A stretch of 64,000 nt of DNA from Fistulifera solaris. Taxonomy: Eukaryota > Bacillariophyta > Bacillariophyceae > Naviculales > Stauroneidaceae. Positions 1 to 10,053 of the stretch are shown one piece after another. The position numbers and the translations under genes were made by a program. Each line of letters begins with the position of its first letter. Within the stretch, counting starts at the first letter, position 1. The notes below the pieces were generated by a model. The model had not been told where the DNA came from, searched no databases, and worked only from the letters and a program-made list of their open reading frames with translations. The DNA lies in NCBI GenBank assembly GCA_030295235.1, contig AP026126.1, forward strand, positions 558,001 to 622,000, given 5' to 3'.

Positions 1-28
1 TAGCTCAAGTGTTGACGGTTTATCGCCA

Positions 29-48
29 CGACTGCATTTCAGTCATAA
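29..48 (+). repeat. Dispersed hairpin motif, copy 1
   Basis: The core GACTGCATTTCAGTCAT with a 5-bp stem (GACTG/CAGTC) and 5-nt loop lies about 180 bp before the DXR start. The same motif recurs near 13.7, 27.7, 27.9, 49.7, 49.9, 50.0, 56.9 and 57.1 kb. Confidence 0.75.
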
Positions 49-210
49 ATCAATCTCATCAGAACCGGTGCGTCAGGAAGACACACGTTGAAGCAATCGT
101 CATCGCAAAATGGACGACGGATGAGAGAAGGAACAACATCAACATCAATAAGAGCCGACCTCCCTCCAAATATTTAATACAGAGTAGGTCTTCTTGCACT
201 CTCTTTTACC

Positions 211-1711
211 ATGAGAATACAATCAACTGCTATTTTAGCTCTCACTAGTGTCACTTCCGCGTATGTGGTGACGACCCCCAACGAGTTCCGTCGCTGTGCA
301 CGCCGCTCCGGGCTCGTTGGGGACGGGAGAAGGATGGATTGATCCTTCGGCACCCGTCGGAAGTGCCGCCTCTCTCAAATTAACGCTCCAAAAATCATTG
401 GAAGGATGTGAAAACTTTACCAAGCGTTTGAGTTTGCTCGGATCGACGGGATCGATTGGGACACAGACGCTCGAAATTGTCGACGCGTGTCCGGACAATT
501 TTGTGGTTGACGCACTCTCGGCGGGGACGAATGTGGAATTGTTTGCGAAGCAAGTTCTTAAGTATAAACCGAAAGTGGCGTCTTTGGCGACCGCGGAAGC
601 GGCGGCGGAGTTGAAAAGAGCGTTTGGTGGCGGCGGGATGTACCGAGATGCCCCAGATTGTATTTGGGGACGAAGGTATCTTGGAAGCGGCCACCGTCAG
701 TTCCGCGGATACGGTCGTCACCGGTATTGTCGGCGCGGCGGGTCTCAAGCCAACGATTGAAGCTATCAAACTCAAAAAAGACATTGCTCTCGCTAACAAA
801 GAAACATTGATTAGTGGTGGGCCCGTCATCAATCCTCTCGTCGAAAAATACGGAGTCGGAATGGTGCGTCTAACGCAATGATACTTTTCTTCTTTGCGTT
901 TGCTCATCTCTCACTCACATTTTTAACGACACAGCTCCCCGCGGATTCCGAGCACAGTGCTATCTTTCAGTGTTTGCAGGGTGTCCCGGAAGGAGCTCTG
1001 CGTCGCATCATTCTTACCGCATCGGGTGGGGCCTTTCGTGATTTCTCCAAAGAAGAACTGTTCCGCTTGTGCCAAGAAGATCCGCGCATGATTCAGGCCA
1101 AGGCCACTACTCATCCCAACTGGGATATGGGTGCCAAAATCACCCTCGATAGTGCCACCATGATGAATAAGGGATTGGAAGTCATTGAAGCGCATTACTT
1201 GTTTGGAGCCAGCTACGACGATATCGATATTGTGATCCATCCTCAATCGATTGTGCATTCCATGATTGAAACACAAGACACGTCTTGTTTAGCTCAATTG
1301 GGATGGGCCGATATGCGTTTGCCGTTGGTGTACAGTGTTTCATGGCCGCACCGACTCCGTATGCCCTACAAGCCACTCAATTTGGCGGAACTGGGAACGC
1401 TCACGTTCAAAGCACCGGATACGGAAAAGTATCCGTGCATCAAATTAGCCTACGAAGCTGGAAAGATGGGTGGAACCATGACCGCCGTGTTGAATGCCGC
1501 CAATGAAGCGGCCAACGAAATGTTCCGGGCGGATGTCGGTCTCGGATTTCTCGACATTCCTCGATTAATTGAAGGTGCCATGGAAGCACACAAGGAAGAG
1601 TTAAAGACAAAGGACATTGTTTTGGACGATATTCTGAATTACGATCAATGGGCACGCCAACATGTTCGTATTGCGAGTCAAAAATTGGACAAGAACCAAC
1701 TTTTCGTATGA
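211..1711 (+). CDS. DXR: 1-deoxy-D-xylulose 5-phosphate reductoisomerase, plastid-targeted
   Basis: This is the NADPH-dependent enzyme that converts DXP to MEP, the first committed step of the plastid MEP isoprenoid pathway. The start at 211 encodes a signal peptide ending in TSAYVV, an ASAFAP-like diatom plastid motif. The NADP-binding motif [13 protein letters not shown] follows at about 430-468, then [27 protein letters not shown], the active-site segment [14 protein letters not shown] and GGAFRDFS. A 71-bp intron occupies 864-934 (GVGM joins LPADSEH in phase 0). Two frame breaks are needed: one extra base in the C run at 275-279 and one in the G run near 635-637. After correction the protein is about 475 residues, normal for a targeted DXR. 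Conservation across both breaks argues for sequencing error rather than a dead gene. It is convergent with the gene ending at 1870. Confidence 0.93.
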
Positions 1712-1869
1712 AAGCAAGGTCAAAGTTGGATATGCAGGACATTATAACTCTTTGATAATAAAGCTTCCTTTTTATCCATCCTTACGGCTCCATCATTTGT
1801 CACTAAGTCTAGCCAAACATCAAATAATGACGACGAAGATCGACGCAATAATAACGTATTAGTATTCAT

Positions 1870-3084
1870 TCAATCCGATTTCGACTGACTTTTCGTATTG
1901 AGAGGCCTGGCAATTCCGTCCTCACCAAGTTGCAAGCAACGGTTCGAATGAATGACTTCATCCGTCACAAATTTTGACTGCCCAGGAGAAATCACGCAAA
2001 AATCGATGCCATATTTCTCTAGAAACATGAGATCGGCCTTCGCCGGTGCCTCGGCAATCACTTGATCCACACATGACACGGAGCACGCATTTAAAATCTT
2101 GTCCGTCATGCTTTCTCCTGGAACTCCAACGTATAGCTTCGAACCCATGGCTTTTGCCTGAATCCAAAGTCGGATCGTTTTGTGATCGAACGAAGTGACA
2201 TCGCCACTCACATAGACTACCCGACTGATAACTTTACGACGCACGGACTCATAGGCCAAGGGAACTGCCAAAAATAATACAAGGACTCCGAGGTAGCGCG
2301 TAAGGGGTATGATGAAAAGAGCTGTGCCCATCATTTCAAATGTTTGTTTGGCTTTTCCGACGTGATCGGCGGTGACAGCACTCGAGGAAAAATCAAATCC
2401 TTCCACCTTGGGTGCGGGTAATCCCCCGGACGTGAAATAAGCACGAAATCGAATACATCCACTAGCTGTTTCCGCCAAAATGAGCGAAAATAGCGTAAAG
2501 TACTGCAGCAACTTGATATAAGTCGAACCGGGGACAGTATTTAGCAGCAAAAATCCAGCAGGGGATGACGAAGGCTTTGTCACAGACTGCATCGACGAAT
2601 CCTCCATAGGAGCGTTGACGATGAATAGTGACCCACGAATCCAAGCAATGCGGCGATCCAGTGACGACCACTTCAAACGAGTCCTTATCCGAGTTGGTGG
2701 GCGAGGAAGCCCGTTTTTCCACTTTGTCATCTGTCGATGATGATTCCTTTTCTTTGGCCTTGTCATTCCAAAATCGCGCCACAACTCCATCGAGAAAATC
2801 ACCCAAATCCACCAACACCACCAAGAGAGAAGGCACCAGAGTGTGTCCCCACGCGAGCAACAGTAGCGTCGGTACGACGAGAATCGTTCGGGCGTACGTG
2901 ATGAAATTCGCGGTACACCAAACCGGAATGACATGATCGTCCAAAATTTGCCGCAAAACTTGATTGATGGCTCCGTAAAACTTTTCGTGAATCGCAACGA
3001 ACGGACGAATGAATGACCCGAGATAAAGTTCGACTAAAACGTCGACGAAATCCAAAAGAGGAGAGAAAACTTCTTTTGAGCCAT
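1870..3084 (-). CDS. CDP-alcohol phosphatidyltransferase fused to a degenerate cytidylyltransferase-like domain
   Basis: This is a membrane phospholipid-synthesis enzyme of the PGP-synthase/cardiolipin-synthase/PI-synthase type. The N-terminal half has several hydrophobic segments, a TANFITYART motif and the CDP-alcohol signature DFLDGVVAR, followed by GGFVDAVCD. An insertion of about 50 mostly hydrophilic residues separates the two halves of that signature. The last ~120 residues resemble CTP:phosphoethanolamine cytidylyltransferase (AKAMGSKLYVGV, CVDQVIAEAP, FLEKYGIDFCVISPG), but the catalytic HxGH is absent and GDVTSFDHKT stands in its place. The ATG at 3084 requires one missing base in the T run near 3055, and an extra base sits in the T run at 2549-2553 (both read on the minus strand). 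The corrected protein is about 404 residues. The substrate alcohol cannot be told from sequence. It is divergent from the PFK-2-like gene. Confidence 0.8.
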
Positions 3085-3481
3085 TGCAATAATGCCAGAG
3101 AATGAATAGGTTTCAATGTCAAAGCAATGGCTGATTACAGCAGTTGAGAAAGCAGTGGGAAGAAGTAGGAGAAGGAGAAGAGTATTTGTTGAAATAAAAA
3201 AACACTTCTCGCTTGTTGATGTGTGTTTGAAAGCGGAGAGCACAACAACAAGAAAGTGAATAATAACGCGGAGATCGTGTGTTATTATTTATTTGACGGA
3301 GTTCTGGTCCGTTCGGTGCGCCGCAGCGGAGGGAGAATTTCGTTCGCATTGAAGAAAAGCGTTGCGACATGCAACGGTACTCAACTTCTCCTTGTGCACC
3401 CAACCAGTACTCTATAGTCGATATAGTCAAAAAGAATGAATCTCTCCACATCGACAAGAAGAGATCATTCAACCACATCAC
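3085..3481. other. Divergent intergenic spacer
   Basis: About 400 bp between the starts of the phosphatidyltransferase (minus) and the PFK-2-like gene (plus). It presumably carries both promoters. No motif or conserved small gene was recognised. Confidence 0.5.
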
Positions 3482-5834
3482 ATGGATGCAGCCATCCATC
3501 ACAAGAATTTGCTTCCCCCGCAAGGCGTGAATTTTGATTTGCAACAGAATTTCATTGTCAACTTGGCACAAACTTTCATATTTTCAAGAAAGAAAAAGAA
3601 GAAAAGAATAGTAGAGACTATGAAAGCACTCACCAATCTCATTGCGGGTACTCACAAAAGAGACAAACACGGGGATTCGTCTCCCGATGAGCTCGATATT
3701 CATATCAAGCGCAATACGGTAACGATATCATCTACAGTTATTGCTGCCGATGAACCATCTGATTCCTGCATAAGTTGGGACTGGCGTGCCAATACGAGTC
3801 GATCGCCCCCTGTGCAAGAAGAAGCGCGAACGACTTTGGAGTCACCACCCCTTTCCACCAAGAAGAAAGATTATTACGCTGGTTCGGCAGAAATTGCGAC
3901 AGAAACATCCTTGACAGTCACAAGGTTGGAGCCGGTAAGTGTTCTGTTGCATCAAGAACATGTTCGGGTGTCGTTTATCTCACACAATCTGACACGTTCA
4001 CCGCTTACTGTAGAGGAGAAAACTCACGAAAGATTCGACCCGCCTCGTGATTGCCTTGGTCGGCCTTCCCGCACGAGGAAAGTCCTTTGTTGCCCGGAAA
4101 CTAGAAGCCCATTTGCAGTGGAGTGGGGCGCAGTGTAAGATCTTTAATGTAGGAAAGTACCGTCGCAAGGCATACGGGGAAACCATTCAAAAAGAACAGC
4201 GGGAAGAGATTACGGAGCGAGACCAGAAAGGGGCCTGCAACGCCGATTTTTTCGATCCCAGCAACAAGAAGGCGGCGGATTTGCGACAGAAAGTAGCGGA
4301 AATGGCACTTCGAGATATGCTGCGGTGGTTGGATTGTGAGGACGAAACCGACTACGACGATGACGCCTCGTATCAGGGAGAGTATCATCGACAAAATACC
4401 GCTAGTTCCTACGGAACCACCCGTGCGTACGTCGAACACGGCAGGATTGCTATTTTCGATGCCACAAATTCCACCGATAAACGAAGACAGTGGATTCTGG
4501 AAGAGTGTACATCTCCGGAAAAGAGAGTAGGGAAGCAGACGGGAGTTGTATTTGTGGAGTCGGTGTGTGATGATCAGGAGTTGTTGGATGAGAATTTCAG
4601 GTACAAAGTTGCCAACAGTCCGGATTTTGAGGGTATGTCGGCGGAGGAAGCGCTGGCAGATTTGAAAAATCGTGTGGCAAAGTACGAGTCAAGTTACGAA
4701 ACAATCCAGGACGATTCGCTCTCGTATATCAAAGTGTTTAATCTTTCGACAAAACTTTTGGTGAATCATATTTATGGGCGTATGGCGAAAGACTTGGTCC
4801 CTGCCTTGATGGCTTGGCACATTGGTACAAGACCTGTGTATCTTTGCCGTCCCGGACAGACCATGTCTGGCATTGTGACCGACGGGGAAGACTATGTAGC
4901 AATGAATTCAATCGACCCATCCGATCCCCGTTTTCTTGACATGTCAACCAAAACTCGACGAAGAAGTATGCGCGGGGATAGTCTCGGGCCGAATGGGACC
5001 AAGTTTCGAGAGAGGCTTTTCGATTTTTGTTATCAAGAAGTCCGTGAGTTTGTTGCAAAACGCGCCAGCGTCCGAGATAATGTCTTTACGGGCACCTCTA
5101 TCTCAGGTTTGGCAATTTCTTCCGCACCGAGCGCGGATGGGACGTACTCCAGAAATGATCCATTCCCATTGAAACTCATTACAAGTACGATGCCTCGAGC
5201 AGTCGATACAGTCCGATGGGATGACAACGAGTTCAGCATCACTCAAATGTCGAACTTGAATCCACTCGACAAGGGTGATTTCGTTGGGAAAGAGATTGAC
5301 GAGTGGAAGAGCTTCGATCCTGCGTGGTTTGCCAAGCTTGAAAGAGATCCTTTCGGAACACGGTGCGTATCTGACCTTGTATTGGTTTTCTTTACTCATC
5401 TCTTGGCTCACATTATATCAACTCTTAGATTTCCTGGGGGCGAAAGCTACCATGACTTGATACGCCGGTTAACTCCTGTTATAATTGATGTTGAGCAGCA
5501 AGTTGTCCCGACCCTTGTCGTTAGCCACGTCAGTATCTTGCAATGTCTTATGGCGTATTTTCGCAACTCTCCCGTTGATAAATGCATGTCAATTGAGGTT
5601 CCACTTCACGCGGTGATAAAGTACACACCCGTTCGTGGTGGCGGATGGAGCGAGACCATCATTTCATTACACGACAATACTGAAACGATGCCTCTCGTAC
5701 CTGTGCTGTCGACAGGGGAGTTAAGCGCGATGAGTGGTTCGGAGCACGGTCCTATCTGGAGCGACCATTTGACGGCGAATCCGTGTGCATCCCCGTCTCC
5801 GAAACCTACAAAACCAATACGTTTTGTCACGTAG
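3482..5834 (+). CDS. 6-phosphofructo-2-kinase/fructose-2,6-bisphosphatase-like enzyme with altered phosphatase site
   Basis: This enzyme makes (and in bifunctional forms degrades) fructose 2,6-bisphosphate, the regulator of glycolysis and gluconeogenesis. The kinase domain is clear: P-loop GLPARGKS, IFNVGKYRR, IFDATNSTDKRRQWI, VESVCDDQELLDENFRYKV and NSPDFEGM. The C-terminal histidine-phosphatase domain has TMPRAVDT, FPGGESYHDLIRRL and SHVSILQCLMAYF, but the motif normally RHG reads YLCRPGQT, so the phospho-accepting histidine is proline. Introns lie at 3935-4013 and 5363-5428. The second is 66 bp without a stop, so retention keeps frame. The spliced length is about 735 residues from 3482. 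An ATG at 3620 is an alternative start that removes a low-complexity leader. A kinase-only role is inferred. Confidence 0.9.
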
Positions 5835-5991
5835 TATGAATGGGTGTTCTAGCGAAGCTGAACAGTATAATTTGTAATCAACATTTACTATGTATTTCTT
5901 GAAGAACCCTTCACATTTGGGCCCAACAACGATGTCAATAATCTCGTGGGTAAGGTGACATTATCACCATATACCTTTACAAGCTGCTAAA

Positions 5992-6934
5992 TCAAATGGA
6001 CACAATGTTATCTTCTTCTATGGCCTTTGCTTCTTTACTTTCCATGTCGGACTCGTGCTTTGTTTTAGAAGCATCTTCGTGTAGACTCTGGTCAAGGTGC
6101 GAGGCTGACGTCTGGCTATCACCTCCCACGGAGCTCTGTATTGTTGATAAAAAGACAAGCACGATGAGGTACGGATACAAGTGGAGACGAAAATGCAATA
6201 CCATGACACAATCAACTTACCTTATCGCCGTCTTTCTTCTGGCGTGCGTTCGCGGCGCGCTCTCGGCGTTTGCGATTCTTGATCTCAAGCTCGGCGGGGC
6301 TGAGTTTCTGATAACGTTCCCTTTCAAGTTTCGCGCGCCTGGCGTTTCGCTCTTTGGCATCGTCCGAGGTGAGAGAGTGATAGCGGTTACGTTCGCGCTC
6401 GCGGCGCTTCTGGCGACTGTTTTCGGACTGGCGATGATACTGTTCGCGTCTCTTCGAGTTATACGCACGACGCTGCTCGGGGGTCATGGTGGCATATCGC
6501 TGACGGTCTTTCAATCTTCGAGCGGCAAGCTGCTCTTCGTGTGATAGAGATCCTTTCTTTTTGGGTGGGCCGGGCTTCACTTCGTCCTCAACAGACTTCT
6601 CGCGGTAGCGTTTCCTGCGCTGCTCATTTTTCTTCTGTTGAGCTGCTTCTTCGGCGGCGGCAACCGCCTTATCGGAGTCTTCCACAGCCTCAACGGCTAA
6701 CGCAGCGGCGAGAGCAGCAGCGTCATCGACCGCAGATGCTGCTTCCACAGCAGCTGCTGCCGCTTGCGCGATCAACATAGAAGTCGTGTCATCGGCTTTC
6801 GATTTCTCGTCCTCCAAATCCTTGACATCGTCAATATGGTCAACCTTGACATCATCGTGATGCTCTTCGTTCGTAACCGGTAACCCGTCTTCCGCATCTG
6901 CGCTGTTCGTGTGAGAATGGTTTTCGTCGACCAT
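5992..6934 (-). CDS. Basic repeat protein with STPR-like ~21-23-residue repeats
   Basis: No family is assigned firmly. Residues 1-45 are acidic and His-rich, followed by an Ala-rich helix (about 50-100), a basic KKNEQRRKRYREK stretch, and then five tandem basic repeats of about 19-23 residues (LSHEEQLAARRLKDRQRY, MTPEQRRAYNSKRREQY, QSENSRQKRRERERNRY, LTSDDAKERNARRAKLER, LSPAELEIKNRKRRER). Period and composition recall the STPR (score-and-three peptide repeat) DNA-binding domain, so a nuclear DNA-binding role is inferred. An 85-bp intron at 6136-6220 splits off an acidic C-terminal exon (5992-6135). The spliced product is 285 residues. It converges on the PFK-2-like gene. Confidence 0.7.
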
Positions 6935-7653
6935 GATGGCGATGGATGTTGGTCTTGACGTCTGTTCTTTGATGTGGATGATGGGTCTGTCGAGGTCAGC
7001 CGTCTGTTAGCTTGTCTCGTTCGCTTGTTGTCGTTATGATGTTGCGATGCAAGACCGCAAGACGGTCGGTTTTTGGTTGGTCGGTCTGTTGTGTGCATGG
7101 TGCGTGGTGGCTTCGTTCGTTCGTTTGGTTTTTGAAATTTTCTTCTGCTGCAACTTTCTCTGTAGGTTTCGTACGGAAGGCTACGGGCATCACAGCAAGA
7201 TAGATTTATTTAGCTACTCCACTGAACACAATTACCGATAGTTACTTTTTCAAAGTAGAAAGATTACTGGGCCTACGTATTGCATAATATCTACGTACAT
7301 TAGCTACAGGAATGCAGAATGATTACTTATACTGGTACCTTGTACTTTGTACTTTGTCCTTTACTTATAATAATGAGTCCAATCTATGCGGATACAGTTT
7401 GAGGCAGACGTATGCTGTTGATCTGTACAAAACCACCTCACCGCATACCGGTACCGTATGGTAAGCTGGGTCAACTTGGATGCCCCTTAACTTTTAGTGT
7501 AAGGCGCTTTTCTGCAGGTTTGAATTTATTCCATTCACATTCCAACGAGATCACTTTGTTTTTCCAGAACCGACACAATATCACTCTTCGCGAAGCATAT
7601 AGAGTGAAATCATCCAAGTAGCTGACATTACCCAAATTCGTGACATGCCATCG
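6935..7653. other. Intergenic spacer
   Basis: About 720 bp between two minus-strand genes. It contains short open frames without recognisable similarity, a GTACTTT tandem repeat at 7340-7361 and a TACCGGTACC-type palindrome near 7447. No gene is supported. Confidence 0.5.
7340..7361 (+). repeat. Short tandem repeat (GTACTTT)3
   Basis: Three consecutive copies of GTACTTT, the last slightly altered (GTCCTTT), in AT-rich intergenic DNA. A related ACTTTGC triplet occurs at 30602-30622. Confidence 0.7.
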
Positions 7654-8205
7654 TTATAAGCTTTTGTGACGGTACCGTGCCTCTTTTAGTTGCTCAACGG
7701 ATCTTTGTACTGAAAACGAGTCATTTCGAAGCCACAAAGCAGCCAATGTGGTTAAAAAGTTTCCCACGAATAGTCCTTGATGGTACATTACTGTCATTGA
7801 GGAGGAGTCTTCCCCTTGAATACTTCGAGCATGAAATAAAATCGACGAGCCCAACAATAAACTTATAATCCACGGAATAACGAGTATCCATCGCAGTTGA
7901 GTTGTGGGAGTCGACGGCAGTGCCACACCAGGAGTCAACACATGGAGAGTTGCCGTCATTAGAACGTGAATCCAACGGAAGAGTCTTCGCGATGGAACCA
8001 AAGCTTCACGCACTTCCAAGAAAAGAAGCGAAAGAATAGAAAGAATAGCCGCTCCAATACAAATACCACGAAAAACTAGATTGATCTCTCGTTGTTGCTT
8101 GTCCATTTCTTGCGCGAAGCGATGGATTATCTGGTCTTGATCGTCTGTGTCTAATATTTCCACTGTCTTGCTCGGTTTCAAATCTTGATTTTTTCGTCTT
8201 CTCAT
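7654..8205 (-). CDS. Putative multi-pass membrane protein
   Basis: A 183-residue protein that I do not recognise. After a basic, hydrophilic N-terminus (MRRRKNQDLK) and a coiled segment (about 25-40), four hydrophobic segments are visible: GICIGAAILSILSLLF, IHVLMTATLHVLTPGVAL, WILVIPWIISLLLGSSILF and GLFVGNFLTTLAALWL. The tail is polar and charged. There is no signal peptide. The ORF is intact without introns and starts at ATG 8205. It is divergent from SEC12 across 300 bp. It could be an organelle or ER membrane protein; function unknown. Confidence 0.6.
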   Translation of the reverse strand: MRRRKNQDLKPSKTVEILDTDDQDQIIHRFAQEMDKQQREINLVFRGICIGAAILSILSLLFLEVREALVPSRRLFRWIHVLMTATLHVLTPGVALPSTPTTQLRWILVIPWIISLLLGSSILFHARSIQGEDSSSMTVMYHQGLFVGNFLTTLAALWLRNDSFSVQRSVEQLKEARYRHKSL

Positions 8206-8505
8206 ATTCTTATTCCATATAGTGAATTGCCCATTGATTAATGTTCTTTGTCAATTGCATAAAAGGATAGTCTAATTCAATACACGCCGCCGTTTTGCGT
8301 TTGCGTCGTCGCCAGTTTTTTACCCATTGTCGTTAATCGCGTTTCCTTTCAACTGAGTAACGGTCCGACACACCGGAAGTATGCCGCGGTTCGTCGTCTT
8401 TCACAACATTTCTCATGATGTGACCTATTACACGCTACAGTATTTGTTGCCCTTTTGCCATTCGTTTTCAAACAATAGCTTGGAGAGTCAATTAAGTAAA
8501 TAAAA
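8206..8505. promoter_or_regulatory. Divergent 300-bp intergenic promoter region
   Basis: This spacer separates the starts of the membrane-protein gene (minus) and SEC12-like gene (plus), so it must hold both upstream regions. No defined element was identified. Confidence 0.4.
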
Positions 8506-9886
8506 ATGACATCGATGAAGCCACCGAATCGTTGGGACGTTACGGGGTTTCCTGTTTTCGCTCTTTCGTGGTTTGGCGACCCGGATGACGGCACGTCGAT
8601 TGTGGCCTGCAGTGGCGGTGGAGGAAGCGCCAAGACGGGTGTCAAGAATTACATTTCGGTAACGATCAATGCCGATCCGGAAGCGCGTCAAATTAGTACA
8701 GGAACTAATGTGAGTGGAAAAAACGTGTATTTGTGAAACTGAAGCGAAATTCTGACCTTGATATGCCTTCTAGCTCGGCACGAAATTGCACATTTACAAA
8801 AGTCAACAGACACAAAAACTATGGCTCCTTGCTGGAGTGGCACTGGAGAAAAGCGACATGGGAGGCGAAATTCATCGCTACAGTCTCCCCGATTGTAACC
8901 TGGATTGCTTTATGAAGCTAGAGACCCCTGTGAGTGCTTTGGCTGTGAATCCGATGACGGATTTGATAGCGGTTGGTTGTGAAAATGGCACCGTGGCGGC
9001 CTTTGCATTGTCCGATGATGGGTTTGGTGAACAGTTGTATACGTGTCAAAAACATACAGAGGAAATTTGTTGCCTCACATTCACTGTTCGAGGATCCAAG
9101 CTGCTTTCCAGTGCGAAAGATGGAACCTGTCTTGTCTGGGATGACAAAGATGGATCTTTGTTAAGCGAGGTCACATGCGAAATTCCAGCGGAAGATCCTG
9201 CTTTGAATAAAAACAACAACAAGAACAAGAGAAAGCCGAGGGCAAAAGGCAACGTGATTGTAAGAGGCTGCGCATTTGGAGATCTCGAAGGAAATATCTT
9301 TTATTCTGTTGCATCCTATCGAATGGGAAGCTCGTATCTTTACCGATGGTTTGCGGATCGAAACAACCCATCACAGTATCAACTGCATGATCGAGTTGCT
9401 TGTACACAGTCACCAGTTTCGGCCATGTCTTTGTCACAGGATGGTGGATTGCTTGTGATGGGAACAACAGAAAGCTCGGTGACTCTTTGGGGAACGGCCG
9501 AGTGGCGGCCGCTCAAAGTCTTCCGCGAAGTCCACGGATTTCTCCCTACCTGTGCGGCTGCCCGACCTTTTCCCGTCGCTCTACAAGGAGAGGAAGATGG
9601 AGTTCAAGTTCATGCCCGAACCGGATCAGGAGATGGCACCATTGCATGTATGACTCTACAAAAGTCAGCTCCAGGCGCGATACCTAAAGGTTCGTCAGGG
9701 GGTTATGCATTCATGTTACTATTGCACCGGCTACTTGTGGCCATGATACTTGGCTGTATCTTTTCGCCAGTCTTGAAAGAAGCTCATACCAGATGCCGTG
9801 CCTCTGAGACCACGGCAACATGTTTATTGCAAGAAGGATTCTATATCCCGAGTTCAAGGCTTACCCTAGAGTCAAAACCTTATTAA
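8506..9886 (+). CDS. SEC12: SEC12/PREB-like WD40 protein (guanine nucleotide exchange factor for Sar1)
   Basis: SEC12 proteins sit in the ER membrane and load Sar1 with GTP to start COPII vesicle budding. The N-terminus has PVFALSWFG and the diagnostic glycine loop CSGGGGSAKTGVKN, which in the family forms the K-loop contacting Sar1. WD40-type blades follow (LAVNPMTDLIAVGCENGTV, SSAKDGTCLVWDD, SAMSLSQDGGLLVMGTTES). A Lys/Asn-rich insertion lies near residue 205. A hydrophobic segment (about 376-398, FMLLLHRLLVAMILGCIF) near the C-terminus fits the ER anchor. A 64-bp intron occupies 8710-8773 (phase 0). The spliced length is 438 residues. It converges with the next gene 167 bp away. Confidence 0.85.
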
Positions 9887-10053
9887 GTAGACGCTCTTAC
9901 GTGAAGATTATAATGAAAACGCTAAAAGGCTTACAATGGTATTATCATTACAGTAGCTTTGCCCGGCCTAACTACGGAAGAAAGGTGTTTTCTCGTATTA
10001 GCTGTACAGTGTGGGTGGACCAAGAAATCTGCCATACTTCGTCGCATGAACTT

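Noticed and set aside
211-1711. DXR as a pseudogene because of two frame breaks
   Set aside because: All catalytic motifs are conserved on both sides of each break and the corrected length is normal; the same type of break affects many unrelated genes here.
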